Assembly: GCF_000314005.1 (NCBI RefSeq)
Contig: NZ_JH980292.1
Coordinates: forward strand, 4,376,121-4,440,120
Direction of reading: 5' to 3'
DNA length: 64,000 bases
From: Spirulina subsalsa PCC 9445
GTDB taxonomy: Bacteria; Cyanobacteriota; Cyanobacteriia; Cyanobacteriales; Spirulinaceae
Made by a program: the position numbers and the translations under genes. The notes under the pieces are model-generated. The model saw nothing but the letters and a program-made list of their open reading frames with translations. It was not told the DNA's origin and made no database searches. Below, piece after piece: positions 46,222-57,175 of the stretch. Position 1 is the first letter of the stretch. Every line of letters starts with the position of its first letter.

Positions 46222-47739
46222 ATGATCTCTAGGATTCAATGGCTATGTTGTCCGGTGTGGGTACTAACCCTGTGGGGTTTGGTGGGCTGTGCTTCCATTG
46301 AACGGTTAACGGAAGAGGGGGTGTCCTCTTTTCCTTTTGTAGACCGTGCCACTCCCTCCCCCTCCCCTACTCTCCTGTGTCTCAGTCAGGAACCCTTTCA
46401 GGAGGCGATCGCCAAAGCCAACCAAGCGGTGCAAACGACCCAGAAGGCCAGCAGTTTGGAGGATTGGAATTTAGGGGTGTTGTATTGGATGCAGGCCATC
46501 GAACGAATGCAGTCGATCCCCCCAGATCATCCCAAATGGACTTTTGCCCAGAAAAAGGTCAGAGAATATCAACAAAATTTAACGGTAGTTCAACAACAGG
46601 CCAGCGCCCTACACCCAGACCCCATTTTTCCCACCTTTAACAGTGATTTTGTAGACGAACAGTTACGGTTATTTCTTTCCTATCAAATCGCCCTTGACAC
46701 CCCAGATGTGCTGATTGTCGGGAGTTCTCGGGCTATCCAAGGGGTTGACCCTCGCCACATCCAAGCGGGATTAGCCCGTCAGGGACAGCCCAATGTGCGG
46801 GTGTTTAATTTTGGTATTAATGGGGCAACGGCTCAAGTGGTGGATTGGTTGGTGCGAGAATTGTTGACGACGGAACAATTACCGAAGTTAATTATTTGGG
46901 CCGATGGGGTGCGGGCGCTCAATAGTGGACGACCGGATCGGACTTATGAGGCGATCGCCAACTCCCCCGGATCGGAACACCTCAGCCAAGGGGAACGCCC
47001 CCGTTTACCCACCCCCGAAGTCCCCAGTTATAACCACTGTATCCCCCTCCAAAGTCGTCGCCCCCTCCCTCCGTGGCCTCTGTTATTCGGTTTTAATCCC
47101 CACTCCGCTTGGGCGGATTTAGTCAGAAAAATTGATGCTAACGGCTTTTTACCTGAATCTCGCCGTTTTGACCCCGCTCTTTATTATCAACAATTCCCCC
47201 GAGTGGCAGGATTATATGATGGAGACTACCAAAATTTTAATCTCACCGGGGTACAAACGTCAGCACTCCAACGTTTAACCCAGTACACCCAAGCACAAAA
47301 TATTCCCCTAGTATTTGTGAATCTTCCCCTCTCTCAAGATTATTTAGACAGCACTCGGCAGAGGTTTGAGAATCAATTTCAGGCGTTTATGCAGCAACAA
47401 GCCAACCGTCAAAGGTTTATTTTTATTGATTTAAGTCGTCAGTGGCTCAATCAAAATGGCTATTTTGCCGATCCCAGTCATCTAAACTTATTCGGTGCCG
47501 CCGCTATTTCTACGCAATTGCTCGACCAGTCGGCTATTCCTTGGCAACGTCTCACAGAAGCCCCTCCAACCCCTCCAGAAGTGGACGCAGAGCCTTCTCC
47601 TAGTCCCCAACCCTCCCCGGAAGTGGAAACCACGCCCTCACCGACTCCCGAAGCGGAAACGGAGCCCTCCCCTACCCCTAGTCCTGAACCCTCCCCCACT
47701 CCCAGACCTCAAGCGACTCTCCCTTTACCCCCAGATTGA
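46222..47739 (+). CDS. SGNH/GDSL-like lipoprotein with Pro/Ser/Glu-rich tail
   Basis: A 505-residue exported protein. Signal peptide with lipobox LVGCAS (Cys23). After a helical stretch comes an SGNH-like domain: LIVGSSRAIQGVDP (nucleophile Ser block), FNFGINGATAQVVDW, and near its end DPSHLNLFGA with an Asp-x2-His catalytic pair. SGNH proteins are esterases or O-acetyl modifying enzymes of cell-surface polymers. The last 60 residues are PSPTPE-type repeats, a probable flexible anchor or wall-binding tail. Its 3' end overlaps dusB by 31 bp, convergent. Confidence 0.82.
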   Translation: MISRIQWLCCPVWVLTLWGLVGCASIERLTEEGVSSFPFVDRATPSPSPTLLCLSQEPFQEAIAKANQAVQTTQKASSLEDWNLGVLYWMQAIERMQSIPPDHPKWTFAQKKVREYQQNLTVVQQQASALHPDPIFPTFNSDFVDEQLRLFLSYQIALDTPDVLIVGSSRAIQGVDPRHIQAGLARQGQPNVRVFNFGINGATAQVVDWLVRELLTTEQLPKLIIWADGVRALNSGRPDRTYEAIANSPGSEHLSQGERPRLPTPEVPSYNHCIPLQSRRPLPPWPLLFGFNPHSAWADLVRKIDANGFLPESRRFDPALYYQQFPRVAGLYDGDYQNFNLTGVQTSALQRLTQYTQAQNIPLVFVNLPLSQDYLDSTRQRFENQFQAFMQQQANRQRFIFIDLSRQWLNQNGYFADPSHLNLFGAAAISTQLLDQSAIPWQRLTEAPPTPPEVDAEPSPSPQPSPEVETTPSPTPEAETEPSPTPSPEPSPTPRPQATLPLPPD

Positions 47740-48749
47740 TCCGGGGAGTCGGGAGCGCCGACATTATCTAACAAAAAATAACCCTCCTCAACCGACGTAA
47801 TCCGCGACAACTGCTCCCGTAACTCCCCCGCCCCCGGAAACCCTTTCACATACCAAGTCATGTGCTTCCGAGACTGATAAATTCCCCGTTGTCCTTTATA
47901 CTCCCATAACCCTTGTAAATGCTCCTTCGCACATTGTAACCGCTCCGCTAAAGACGGTTGGGGTAACAACTGCCCCGTTTGCAAAAAGTAGTCAATCTCT
48001 CCCACCAAAAACGGATAACCCAAGGTTCCACGAGAACACATTACTCCATCCGCCCCCGTTTCCGTTAAACAACGCACCGCACTTTCTACCGAAAAAATAT
48101 CCCCATTAGCAATCACCGGAATAGAGAGAAGTTCCTTCACTTTGGCAATCCATTCCCAGCGCGCTGCTCCTGTATAACCTTGAGCGCGAGTCCGTCCATG
48201 AAGGGTTAACATTTGCGCTCCCGCATCCTCTAAACGTCGGGCAAAATCTAGAATATTAATTTCGTGATCATCCCAGCCAATGCGGGTTTTTACTGTTACG
48301 GGAATTGGCACGGCTTCCACCACCGTTTTAACAATTTCTACCGCAATTTCGGGCTGACGAAGGAGAGAAGAACCGCCCCCTTTTTTGGTGATTTTATTCA
48401 CCGGACAGCCCATATTTATATCAATGGTATCTGCTCCCTGAGCAAAAGCTTTTCGTGCGGCCTCTGCCATAAAATCTGGGCGACAATCAAAGAGTTGAAT
48501 ACTAATTGGATGTTCTTGAGGGTCTACTTCCATCACTCGGGGAAGTTCTTGGAGGTGGTGAATTTCCGAAGCTTGTACCATTTCAGTATAAAGCATGGAA
48601 CTGGGGGCATAACGTCGCACTAAGCGGCGAAACACTAAATCCGTGACACCGGAAAGGGGAGATTGTAACACCCGACTGTTAACTTGCACGGTGCCGATGG
48701 TGAGGGGGGTGGAGAGTTTAGCTTGTAGGGTCGGGGATAGGGATAACAT
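47709..48749 (-). CDS. dusB: tRNA-dihydrouridine synthase
   Basis: A 346-residue flavoenzyme reducing uridines in the tRNA D-loop. QSPLSGVTDLVFRRL at the N-terminus, DINMGCPVNKITKKGGGSSLL with the catalytic Cys, VKTRIGWDD, LHGRTRAQGYTG and PVIANGDI are all typical of DusB. The last 31 bases overlap the convergent lipoprotein gene, so its C-terminal residues (SGGKGRVA) are encoded opposite that gene's tail. Confidence 0.93.
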   Translation of the reverse strand: MLSLSPTLQAKLSTPLTIGTVQVNSRVLQSPLSGVTDLVFRRLVRRYAPSSMLYTEMVQASEIHHLQELPRVMEVDPQEHPISIQLFDCRPDFMAEAARKAFAQGADTIDINMGCPVNKITKKGGGSSLLRQPEIAVEIVKTVVEAVPIPVTVKTRIGWDDHEINILDFARRLEDAGAQMLTLHGRTRAQGYTGAARWEWIAKVKELLSIPVIANGDIFSVESAVRCLTETGADGVMCSRGTLGYPFLVGEIDYFLQTGQLLPQPSLAERLQCAKEHLQGLWEYKGQRGIYQSRKHMTWYVKGFPGAGELREQLSRITSVEEGYFLLDNVGAPDSPDQSGGKGRVA

Positions 48750-49195
48750 AACGATGGGTGAGGCTTGGGGGGTATCTGTTAATGATTATAGAGTTTAATC
48801 GAGGAAGATTGAAAAAAATTAGTCACTTTTGGTTTTCTTTTGGAGTGAATGAGTGAGGGAGATTAAAGCTTCTAGGGTGATTTGACTAAAATTAATAAGC
48901 GTTGAGCAGAGAAAAAACTCTAGAGCAGACCAGAGTTTTTTCTTTGCTTGGGCTAGAGGATGAACGGGTTATTTTTGTCCATAGACTTGGTGCTTTTGCT
49001 GGGCATTAACAACTTCACCAAGTCTATACATTCAATTTTGTTGAACTATGCCATCATCAAATTAGGGGTTATTGAATCCTAACGGCGAGGACTTTCAATC
49101 AAAGGTGAAGTTTATCACTTTAGGGTCAGCATCAAAGACCAGGGAATCATTATGTTATAACTGAGTATTTTTTAGCACTCACGGGATGGGAAGAG
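48750..49195. other. Intergenic region with two inverted repeats upstream of the CHAT exoprotein
   Basis: GAAAAAACTCT (48911-48921) pairs with AGAGTTTTTTC (48932-48942), a bidirectional terminator-like hairpin. ATAGACTTGGTG (48981-48992) pairs perfectly with CACCAAGTCTAT (49016-49027) with a 23-nt spacer, which could be a leader stem-loop or an operator. The promoter of the exoprotein gene must lie here. Confidence 0.6.
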
Positions 49196-52100
49196 ATGAG
49201 TAAGGTTAGAGGACAAGTTCAATCGATGTGGGGTCGAGTTAGTGCGTTGGTTTCCCCTTCAGCTAAAATTGCTGGCTACACTTTGGGAACGGTCTTAGTC
49301 TCCCACGCTGTACCCCTGAACGCCCAAACCATCACCCCCGCCCAGGATGGCACGGGGACGATTATTCTGGAAAATGGCGATCGCATTGACATCACCGGAG
49401 GCAGCTTATCCGGCGACGGAGCCAACCTTTTCCACAGTTTGCAACAATTCGGACTTAACCCCGGGCAAATCGCCAACTTTCTCTCTAACCCGCAAATTGA
49501 AAACATCCTCGGCCGCATCGTTGGGGGAGATCCTTCTCATATTAACGGCTTAATCCAAGTCAGTGGCGGCAACTCCAACCTTTACTTAATGAATCCGGCC
49601 GGGATTATTTTTGGCCCCCACGCCCAACTGAACGTTCCCGCCGACTTCTTCGCCACAACCGCCACCGGGATAGGCTTTGGGGAGAATCAATGGTTCAACG
49701 CTTGGGGCGAAAATGACTATCAAACCCTCATCGGTACCCCCTCCCAGTTTGCCTTTGATTTGTCCTCCTCCGGCAGCATTATCAACGCCAGCCATTTAAG
49801 CGTCACCCCCGGCCACAACTTAGGCCTTTTAGCCGGAACTGTGATTAGTACAGGCGGATTAAATGCCCCCACAGGCAACCTCATCATTGCCTCAGTCCCC
49901 CAAAGTAGTCGCATTCGTTTGTCCCTTCCCGGACACCTCCTCAGCCTCGAAATAGAAGCCCCCCGCGACACCCAAGGCCAAATCATCCCCTTTTCCCCCT
50001 TAGACCTGCCCAGTCTCCTCACAGGGGCCTCTGAGACAGGATTAAGCGCCACTCCCACCGGAGAAGTCACCCTCTCCCACAGCAACACCCCCCTCAACAC
50101 CGGGGATGTTTTCGTGCAGCAGAGTCAGGCCGGAAACACCCTCATTTCTGCCCAAGGAAACTTAGCCCTCATCAATAGCCAACTGTACAGTTTAGGCAAT
50201 ATGTCCCTCCTAGCAGAGCGCGTTTTGATTCAAGATAGCCCCAGCGCCCCCTTTATTGCCCAAGCTGGTGGGAATTTGTTAGTACAAGGCCAGCAAAAAA
50301 TTAATATTTCAGCCCTCAACCATTCGGAAAGTGGACTCTGGGCAGGGCAAGATTTAACCTTACGTTCCAGCAGCACCGTTAACGGCGACGCTCACTATTT
50401 TACCGGAGGAGATTTCCGCATTGAACAACTAGATGGGAGTATAGGGGATCTAGCCAGTCCCGATGACCCAATTATTTTCGCCCAAGGTAACGTTTCCATC
50501 GGCAACTATAGCGGAGCATCCCTACATATTTTAGCGGGGGGCAGTGTCACCACTGGGGATATTAACATCACTGGAGTAGATACTACTGACCAATCTATTA
50601 ATCCTAACAATTGGAACACCTTTAATGGAGTAGATACTATTGCCGACTTAGCCCAAGTTTTTTTAAGTAATGGCACATCTTTAGAAATTGATGGTTCTGG
50701 GAATCCTACCCTAGACATTCGCGCTGGGATTAACTGGAATCTCTGGGGAGGCGCACCGGGCAACGGGGGAACAGCTAACGCTCCAACGGCTACCCATTCC
50801 GGCGTAACCTCTGCCGCAATTACGACGGGCAACATTCAAGTTTCTGCCCCCAATGGTGTTGTTTTACTGACCAATCGGTACGACCCAAATCATAGTTTAG
50901 CGGGCAATATTAACACCGGTTCAATTAACACCTCGACCATAACCAGTAATCAAGATGGGGGAGCGGTTTATATTGACTCTAAAAATGCCATTACGGTTAA
51001 CGGCTCAATTTACACTTATAGTTATAGTAGCTCTGGTTCTGTAGGAGATGGTGGGAATGTTTTGCTCAACGCCGTCAATACTATTCAGATTACCGGGGGT
51101 GGGACATGGGGAGCTTTTGATGTCTCTAGTTATCATGGCAAAGGCGGAGATATTCAGCTATCGAGTTTATCGGGGTCAGTTAATGTCAACGATTCGATTA
51201 ATAGTTATTCTGTCAATGGAGATGGTGGGAACATATCTATTCAAGCTCATTCCACCATTAGCACGGGGGACATTATAGCAAATTCTCGTCAATCTGGCAA
51301 TGGAGGAACGGTTAATTTTAGCAATTCTCAAGGGTCAGTTTATACGGGGAATATAAATACTTCATCCCAGAATGGAGATGGAGGTAATGTAACGCTGAAT
51401 CCCTTTTATAACATTGTGACGGGAACGATTAATACTCGTTCTGAACATGGTAATCAAGCGGGAAATATTGATTTAAATAGTTCCTATGGCTTTATTGAAG
51501 TGGGGGATTTAATCGCCTCGTCTAACTGGGGAGATGGGGGGAATATTAACGCTTGGACTGATTTTGGCTGGATTAAAACCGGAACTATTGATACCCATTC
51601 AACTTGGGGCTTTTGGGGGGGTGGAAATGTCAATTTATACACGGGATATTATGATATTACAACGGGGAATATTAACACCCATTCAGAGTATGGAAATCAA
51701 GCGGGAACGATTAATTTAACGGCCGCAGTTGGGGAGATTAAAACCGGAAACTTAACGGCTTCTGCTTGGGAGGGAGATGGGGGAAATATTAACCTAAATG
51801 CACAACGGTTAATTGTTACGGGAAATCTCACGACAGAATCTACCTATGGCAATCAAGCGGGACAGATTACGTTAAATAGTGATTGGGCTTCAATTTATAC
51901 GGGAAATATTAATACATCGGCTTGGTGGGGAGATGGGGGCAATGTGAGGATTACTCCCTTTTATAACATTGTGACGGGAACGATTAATACTCGTTCTGAC
52001 TATGGCAATCAGGCGGGAAATATTGATTTAGATAGTTACTATGGCTTTATTGAAGTGGGGGATTTAATCGCCTCGTCTAACTGGGGAGATGGGGGAAATG

Positions 52101-54661
52101 TTAATGCTTGGACTGATTTTGGCTGGATTAAAACCGGAACTATTGATACCCGTTCAACTTGGGGCTTTTGGGGGGGTGGAAATGTCAATTTATACACGGG
52201 ATATTATGATATTACAACGGGGAATATTAACACCCATTCAGAGTATGGCTATCAAGCCGGAAATATTAATTTAACGGCTTGGGTAGGAGCGATTAAAACC
52301 GGAAACTTAACGGCTTCTGCTTGGGAGGGAGATGGGGGAAATATTAACCTAGATGCACAACGGTTAATTGTTACTGGCAATCTCACGACAGAATCTACCT
52401 ATGGCAATCAAGCGGGACAGATTACGTTAAATAGTGATTGGGCTTCGATTTATACGGGAAATATTAATACATCGGCTTGGTGGGGAGATGGGGGCAATGT
52501 GACGATTACTCCCTTTTATAACATTGTGACGGGAACGATTAATACTCGTTCTGACTATGGCTATCAAGCGGGAAATATTCATTTAGATAGTTACTATGGC
52601 TTTATTGAAGTGGGGGATTTAATCGCCTCGTCTAACTGGGGAGATGGGGGGAATATTAACGCTTGGACTGATTTTGGCTGGATTAAAACCGGAACTATTG
52701 ATACCCATTCAACTTGGGGCTGGTGGGGGGGTGGAAATGTCAATTTATGGACTGGATGGGGTGAGATTACAACGGGGAATATTAACACAAGTTCTAATGA
52801 TGGTTACTATGGCGGTGATGTTCGCTTAACTACTTTACAGGGGGGGATTAAAACGGGGCAGTTAAACACCTCTAATCAAGAATATTGGGGGGGAGATGTT
52901 CGCCTAAGTGCCACTGACACGATTCAAGCCCAAAGCATCAATACTCAGGGAAGAATGGGGGGTGGTAATGTTACGATTAATACTCCTCAATTTTTCCGTG
53001 TGACGGGAGCATTTCAAACGGCTTCTGGTTTGTTGGCGAGTATTGCAACGGGAGGGGGATTCTATGGTGGTCAGATTACCATTGCTCATGGTGGTCAGGG
53101 TGTAGTTCCCTTTAAGATTGGGGATGGGAGCATTAATGGAACGCTGGGGGCTATTACGACGGGAGAGGTGACTATTCTGCCTAATCGTTCGTTTTTCTTT
53201 ACCTACGAAAACAATAATTTAAAGATTGTTTCTGTTCCGGGTGTTGAACCCAATTCTGCGAATGACACGGAAGTTCAAGTGGCTACCGTTGTGTCTCCTG
53301 GCGGGGTTAATTCTGAGCCAAAACCCCTAGAAAGTCGTGCAGAAGAGGAGGAGGCTAAACCCAAACAAGAAGTAAGTTTAAATGAGGGGGGAAGTCAAGA
53401 TTCTCTGAGTGTAGAGAATGAAGCATTAGAAGCACTAGAGGGAGAATTTTCTAATAGTTTTACGTCTTATTTAGGGCTGGAAAATGCGCCGAGTTTAACC
53501 TTACAGGAAACCCAGGCGAGATTACGGGAAACGGAACGGATAACGGGGGTAAAAACGGCGTTAGTCTATGGCTTTTTTAAAGCAGAGGAGGGGGAAGATG
53601 AGGAAATGGCTTTATGGGAATATCCCCGTAGGGCGGGGAGTAGTTTTCTGGCACAAGGCGATCGCATCCAACCCACCGATCGCCTAGAATTAGTCCTAGT
53701 CACCTCCGACGGCGGTATGAAACGCTGGAGACTCGAAGAAGCCACCCGCGAACAAGTCTTAGCCCTTGCCGCAGACTATCGCGCCCGTGTGACCAATCCT
53801 CGCCGCAATAGTTACCTCAAACCCGCCCAAGACCTGTACAATGTCCTGATAGCCCCCTTAGAAGAAGCCCTAGAAGCCGAGGGGATTAGCAACCTTTCCT
53901 TTATTCTTGATGGTGGATTGCGATCGCTCCCCCTAGCCGCCCTCCACGACGGAGAACAGTTCCTGATCGAAAAATATAATCTCGGCTTCATGCCCAGTTT
54001 TAGCCTCACCGATGGGCGTTATAACGACCTCAGAGCAGAAAAAGTCCTAGCGATGGGCGCCTCCTCCTTCCTCAATGATCAAGCTACCCCCCTCCCCGCC
54101 GTTCCTAAAGAATTGTCCCGCATTACCCAAGACATTAAACAGGGTGTGGCCTTCCTCAACGAACAATTTACCCTCTCCTCCTTCCAAGAAGCACGGGCAA
54201 CCAATCCCCACCCCATCCTACACCTTGCCACCCACGGCGAATTCCAAGCGGGAGACTTCAGCAACTCCTACATTCAATTCTGGGATCAAAAACTGCCCCT
54301 TAATCGTGTGCGGGAACTGAACTTAAACAATCCCCCCGTTGATTTACTGGTGCTGAGTGCCTGTCGTACTGCCGTGGGGAGCTCCGAAGCGGAATTAGGT
54401 TTTGCTGGATTTGCGATCGCCGCCGGAGTCAAATCCGCCCTCGGCAGTCTCTGGTACGTCAGCGATGATGGCACCCTCGCCCTCATGTCCTCCTTCTACC
54501 AACACCTCACCACCGCCCCCGTCAAAGCAGAAGCCCTCCGACAAGCCCAAATCGCCATGATACGCCAAGACTTCAGCGCCAGCCCCGACACCCCCCCCGG
54601 CCAAGACTTCTCCCATCCCTACTACTGGAGTGCCTTCACCCTCGTTGGCAGTCCTTGGTAA
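49196..54661 (+). CDS. Giant TpsA exoprotein with filamentous-haemagglutinin N-terminus and CHAT protease domain
   Basis: 1821 residues. Signal peptide about 1-44 (ending LNAQ), then the TPS secretion domain (about 45-290) with [10 protein letters not shown] (NPNGI-like motif at 133). A beta-helical, Gly/Asn/Thr-rich stalk runs to about 1400 and holds almost three near-identical 185-residue repeats at 714-898, 899-1083 and 1084-about 1200. An acidic linker follows (about 1405-1460). The C-terminal CHAT domain, about 1535-1821, has the caspase-type dyad His1680 (HLATHGE) and Cys1723 (LSACRTAVG). It should be exported by a TpsB partner and display or release a protease; the substrate is unknown. 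Three more genes follow on the same strand. Confidence 0.92.
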   Translation: MSKVRGQVQSMWGRVSALVSPSAKIAGYTLGTVLVSHAVPLNAQTITPAQDGTGTIILENGDRIDITGGSLSGDGANLFHSLQQFGLNPGQIANFLSNPQIENILGRIVGGDPSHINGLIQVSGGNSNLYLMNPAGIIFGPHAQLNVPADFFATTATGIGFGENQWFNAWGENDYQTLIGTPSQFAFDLSSSGSIINASHLSVTPGHNLGLLAGTVISTGGLNAPTGNLIIASVPQSSRIRLSLPGHLLSLEIEAPRDTQGQIIPFSPLDLPSLLTGASETGLSATPTGEVTLSHSNTPLNTGDVFVQQSQAGNTLISAQGNLALINSQLYSLGNMSLLAERVLIQDSPSAPFIAQAGGNLLVQGQQKINISALNHSESGLWAGQDLTLRSSSTVNGDAHYFTGGDFRIEQLDGSIGDLASPDDPIIFAQGNVSIGNYSGASLHILAGGSVTTGDINITGVDTTDQSINPNNWNTFNGVDTIADLAQVFLSNGTSLEIDGSGNPTLDIRAGINWNLWGGAPGNGGTANAPTATHSGVTSAAITTGNIQVSAPNGVVLLTNRYDPNHSLAGNINTGSINTSTITSNQDGGAVYIDSKNAITVNGSIYTYSYSSSGSVGDGGNVLLNAVNTIQITGGGTWGAFDVSSYHGKGGDIQLSSLSGSVNVNDSINSYSVNGDGGNISIQAHSTISTGDIIANSRQSGNGGTVNFSNSQGSVYTGNINTSSQNGDGGNVTLNPFYNIVTGTINTRSEHGNQAGNIDLNSSYGFIEVGDLIASSNWGDGGNINAWTDFGWIKTGTIDTHSTWGFWGGGNVNLYTGYYDITTGNINTHSEYGNQAGTINLTAAVGEIKTGNLTASAWEGDGGNINLNAQRLIVTGNLTTESTYGNQAGQITLNSDWASIYTGNINTSAWWGDGGNVRITPFYNIVTGTINTRSDYGNQAGNIDLDSYYGFIEVGDLIASSNWGDGGNVNAWTDFGWIKTGTIDTRSTWGFWGGGNVNLYTGYYDITTGNINTHSEYGYQAGNINLTAWVGAIKTGNLTASAWEGDGGNINLDAQRLIVTGNLTTESTYGNQAGQITLNSDWASIYTGNINTSAWWGDGGNVTITPFYNIVTGTINTRSDYGYQAGNIHLDSYYGFIEVGDLIASSNWGDGGNINAWTDFGWIKTGTIDTHSTWGWWGGGNVNLWTGWGEITTGNINTSSNDGYYGGDVRLTTLQGGIKTGQLNTSNQEYWGGDVRLSATDTIQAQSINTQGRMGGGNVTINTPQFFRVTGAFQTASGLLASIATGGGFYGGQITIAHGGQGVVPFKIGDGSINGTLGAITTGEVTILPNRSFFFTYENNNLKIVSVPGVEPNSANDTEVQVATVVSPGGVNSEPKPLESRAEEEEAKPKQEVSLNEGGSQDSLSVENEALEALEGEFSNSFTSYLGLENAPSLTLQETQARLRETERITGVKTALVYGFFKAEEGEDEEMALWEYPRRAGSSFLAQGDRIQPTDRLELVLVTSDGGMKRWRLEEATREQVLALAADYRARVTNPRRNSYLKPAQDLYNVLIAPLEEALEAEGISNLSFILDGGLRSLPLAALHDGEQFLIEKYNLGFMPSFSLTDGRYNDLRAEKVLAMGASSFLNDQATPLPAVPKELSRITQDIKQGVAFLNEQFTLSSFQEARATNPHPILHLATHGEFQAGDFSNSYIQFWDQKLPLNRVRELNLNNPPVDLLVLSACRTAVGSSEAELGFAGFAIAAGVKSALGSLWYVSDDGTLALMSSFYQHLTTAPVKAEALRQAQIAMIRQDFSASPDTPPGQDFSHPYYWSAFTLVGSPW
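51335..52800 (+). repeat. 555-bp direct repeats inside the exoprotein gene
   Basis: Units at 51335-51889, 51890-52444 and 52445 to about 52790 (partial) are nearly identical in DNA, including silent positions, with a period of exactly 555 bp (185 codons). Such similarity implies recent duplication or gene conversion and predicts length variation between strains. Confidence 0.9.
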
Positions 54662-54724
54662 ATCCGAGAACGGGAAAGCATACAGTAGAATAAAAAAGAA
54701 AATTCGCTTCCCTTGCTTCCCCTT

Positions 54725-55183
54725 ATGGCTGATTGGTTAGAACATAGCGTTCAAGTTGAAGTTAACGCACCGATGGACTTAGTATGGAGTCTCTGGTCCG
54801 ATTTAGAACAGATGCCACGCTGGATGAAATGGATTAAATCCGTCTCCGTCCTCCAAGACAACCCCGATTTATCCCGTTGGCAACTCGAAGCAGGCAACCT
54901 CGAATTTAGTTGGTTATCCCGCATCTTAAAAGTTGTCCCCCATCAAATCATTCAATGGGAATCCGTAGACGGCCTCCCCAATCGGGGCGCAGTACGTTTT
55001 TATGACCGTCATGAAAGTAGTATTGTCCGCCTCACCGTTGCCTACGCCATCCCCGGTTTTTTAGGTCAGTTAATGGATAATTTATTCCTCGGTCGAGTCG
55101 TTGAATCCACCATTCAAGCCGACTTAGATCGCTTCCGTGAATATACCCTAAACCTCCAACAAAACAATCAACCCCGTTCGTAG
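54725..55183 (+). CDS. SRPBCC (START-like) family protein, cyclase/dehydrase type
   Basis: About 152 residues of the helix-grip fold: HSVQVEVNAPMDLVWSLWSDLEQMPRWM at the N-terminus, a WESVDGLPNRGAVRFY strand, and a long C-terminal helix. These proteins bind hydrophobic ligands; in cyanobacteria they are often called polyketide-cyclase-like, without proof. ATG 54725 is preferred to a TTG at 54713. It follows the exoprotein stop by about 60 bp. Confidence 0.85.
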   Translation: MADWLEHSVQVEVNAPMDLVWSLWSDLEQMPRWMKWIKSVSVLQDNPDLSRWQLEAGNLEFSWLSRILKVVPHQIIQWESVDGLPNRGAVRFYDRHESSIVRLTVAYAIPGFLGQLMDNLFLGRVVESTIQADLDRFREYTLNLQQNNQPRS

Positions 55184-55275
55184 TTGCGCTTCAGCGCCCT
55201 AGACTTAGGGCTAAAGCCCAACAACCGTTCGTAGTTGCGCTTCAGCGCCCTAGACTTAGGGCTAAAGCCCAACAA
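55174..55275. repeat. Two tandem copies of a 51-bp repeat
   Basis: Identical units at 55174-55224 and 55225-55275. Each contains GCGCTTCAGCGC and CCCTAGACTTAGGG-type arms plus GGGCTAAAGCCC, giving nested hairpins. The first unit overlaps the last codons of the SRPBCC gene. Confidence 0.9.
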
Positions 55276-55336
55276 CTAACCCGATTTGTAGGTTTCCGTC
55301 CACTCCTACCCTCCCCCATAAACCTCCGGAAAAACA

Positions 55337-55374
55337 CCCCTAACCCTTGTAGATTAAAACAATCGGGTTAGGGG
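55337..55374 (+). terminator. Hairpin directly before the TPR gene
   Basis: CCCCTAACCC (55337-55346) pairs perfectly with GGGTTAGGGG (55365-55374), followed by TTAAAA. It ends 11 bp before the GTG start, so it could terminate the preceding transcript or control access to the start codon. Confidence 0.6.
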
Positions 55375-55385
55375 TTAAAAATACA

Positions 55386-56813
55386 GTGTCTCTTGCACAA
55401 GCCATCCACCACTACCAACAGGCAATCCTTGAGATTAACGCTGATTTATTAACTCAAGTCTTGCAAAAAGAAAACGTCGCCAAAGTCTTGACGGCGCGGG
55501 ATGCCGTGCAACAACAATTAGACGTAAAAGATCATAGTAAAGTTTCCGGTTCTCTCCTCATCACTTTAGAAATATTAGACTACCAACTGCAAGAAGTTTT
55601 CCGAGAACTTCGTAAACGAGATCATAACCTTGATGAACTCGACGAATGGTTTGATCAATGGCGCGCCATCTTAAAACCCGCCCCCACTTATTGGTGGTGG
55701 TTTCAAGCCCCCTCTGATTCTCAAAACGGAATTTTACGCCTACTTTCCATTATTTGCCTAACAGGTTCTTCCGCCATTTGGTTAAGTTTAATTCCTAAAA
55801 TTCTCGTCAGTGGAACAGGCTTAATTGGCATTATGACCATCTTAATTAATAGTCTGCTTCCCCTCGGAAATGCAGGCATTTTAGCTAAAAACTTAGGACA
55901 AGAAAAAATCGAGCGTCTCCTACGGGGATTTCGCCTACAAAACCGTTTGCATTCCTTCCATACCCTCTTTTCCCCAGAACATAAACTCGGTCCAGCAAAA
56001 CCTTTTTCTGACCGAGATCGGTTCTCCTTTTCCCTGCTGACTCTTCTCTGTTCCATCCTCTTTGTAGAGTTAGGTTCAGCCCATCTAGCCCATTTTTATT
56101 TCCGACAAGCCAGCGAAGCTTACGAGAAAAAACAATTCAGAATTGCTCTGGAAAAATACGAACTATCCCTAAGACTTAATCCAGATAACCCTAAAATTTA
56201 TCTCCAATTGGGCAATATTAACCATGAATTAGTGGAACTTGATGCCGCCATAAGAAACTATAAAATTGCTGTACAATCCCCTGATTGTGCCGCAACAGCC
56301 GCCGCATCTCTTGCCAGTATTTACTTAGCCCAAAAAGACTACAGTCAAGCCGATAATTGGCTATGGAAATCCGTTGAAGATGCCCGAAAAGCCAGCCAAG
56401 CAGGTGAAACTTATATCATTACAGATCAGCAGTTTAAAAATCTAGAACAATTGCTAACAATTCATTTGAATTTAGAACAAAACTCTCAAGCGTTGCGCTG
56501 GATTAATTTAGGCTTAGGAGGGGTACGAAATCACCCGGAAAAAGAATATACTCTTTTGACCAGTTTGGGCAGAATTCAACTCAAATCTCAAGCCAATTCT
56601 GAGGCTAAATTTCAGCTACAGAAAGCCATTGATTTACAACCCAATAAAGCCCTAGCTTACTGTTTAATGGCAGAAGCGTTAGGACTTGAAGGCTTAAATG
56701 GGGAGGCTACAGTGGCCTGGGAACAATGTAGCGCGAAAGCCGATCAAACTAACCCAGAAGAGTATCAATACCAAATCAAAGCGCGTTCCTATTTAGCGGA
56801 GGAGCTAGAGTAA
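55386..56813 (+). CDS. Membrane-anchored TPR protein
   Basis: A 475-residue protein starting at GTG. The N-terminal 100 residues are helical and charged; hydrophobic helices lie at about 118-165 and 218-240; residues about 240-470 are TPR units (YEKKQFRIALEKYELSLRLNPDNPKIY, later ALRWINLGLGG and KAIDLQPNKALAYC). TPRs hold protein partners. With the secreted FecR-like protein 15 bp downstream and the CHAT exoprotein upstream, it may belong to an envelope-associated complex. No enzyme motif is seen. Confidence 0.82.
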   Translation: MSLAQAIHHYQQAILEINADLLTQVLQKENVAKVLTARDAVQQQLDVKDHSKVSGSLLITLEILDYQLQEVFRELRKRDHNLDELDEWFDQWRAILKPAPTYWWWFQAPSDSQNGILRLLSIICLTGSSAIWLSLIPKILVSGTGLIGIMTILINSLLPLGNAGILAKNLGQEKIERLLRGFRLQNRLHSFHTLFSPEHKLGPAKPFSDRDRFSFSLLTLLCSILFVELGSAHLAHFYFRQASEAYEKKQFRIALEKYELSLRLNPDNPKIYLQLGNINHELVELDAAIRNYKIAVQSPDCAATAAASLASIYLAQKDYSQADNWLWKSVEDARKASQAGETYIITDQQFKNLEQLLTIHLNLEQNSQALRWINLGLGGVRNHPEKEYTLLTSLGRIQLKSQANSEAKFQLQKAIDLQPNKALAYCLMAEALGLEGLNGEATVAWEQCSAKADQTNPEEYQYQIKARSYLAEELE

Positions 56814-56828
56814 TCTAGAGAACAAATT

Positions 56829-57155
56829 ATGCTGAAACCATTCACCCTTTGCCTTTACCTGATTTCGGTGTTAATTCCTCTGTTGATTAACAATATACAA
56901 ACGGCTGCCATCGCAGAAAATCGTCTTAGGATTGCTGAGTTAATCCTAGCGGAAGGTGTAGTAGAACGCAAACAAGCGGGGGAGTCGGAATATAAAACAG
57001 TTCAGGTGACAGTAGACCTTTTTCATGGCGATTTATTGCGCGTCAGACGGGGAGGAAGGGCGATTATTCGTTGTACTTCTAATGGTATGACTTGGTTAAT
57101 CCCTGATGATAATATCCCCAGAGGTGTGGCGAATACTTGCACGCCCCCTTCCTGA
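56829..57155 (+). CDS. Small secreted protein, FecR-like domain
   Basis: 108 residues. Signal peptide about 1-29 (LCLYLISVLIPLLI, cleavage near TAAIAEN). The mature part has an ILAEGVVERKQAGE strand, GDLLRVRRGGRAIIRC and NIPRGVANTC; the two Cys could form a disulfide in the periplasm. The GDxLR-GGxA pattern resembles FecR-type beta sandwich domains. Partner of the TPR gene by spacing. Specific role unknown. Confidence 0.75.
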   Translation: MLKPFTLCLYLISVLIPLLINNIQTAAIAENRLRIAELILAEGVVERKQAGESEYKTVQVTVDLFHGDLLRVRRGGRAIIRCTSNGMTWLIPDDNIPRGVANTCTPPS

Positions 57156-57175
57156 TGTCATGGGTATTTTATACC

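Noticed and set aside
51534-52829. Three similar 61-codon frames 555 bp apart
   Set aside because: They are out-of-frame shadows of the exoprotein repeats; useful only because they reveal the period.
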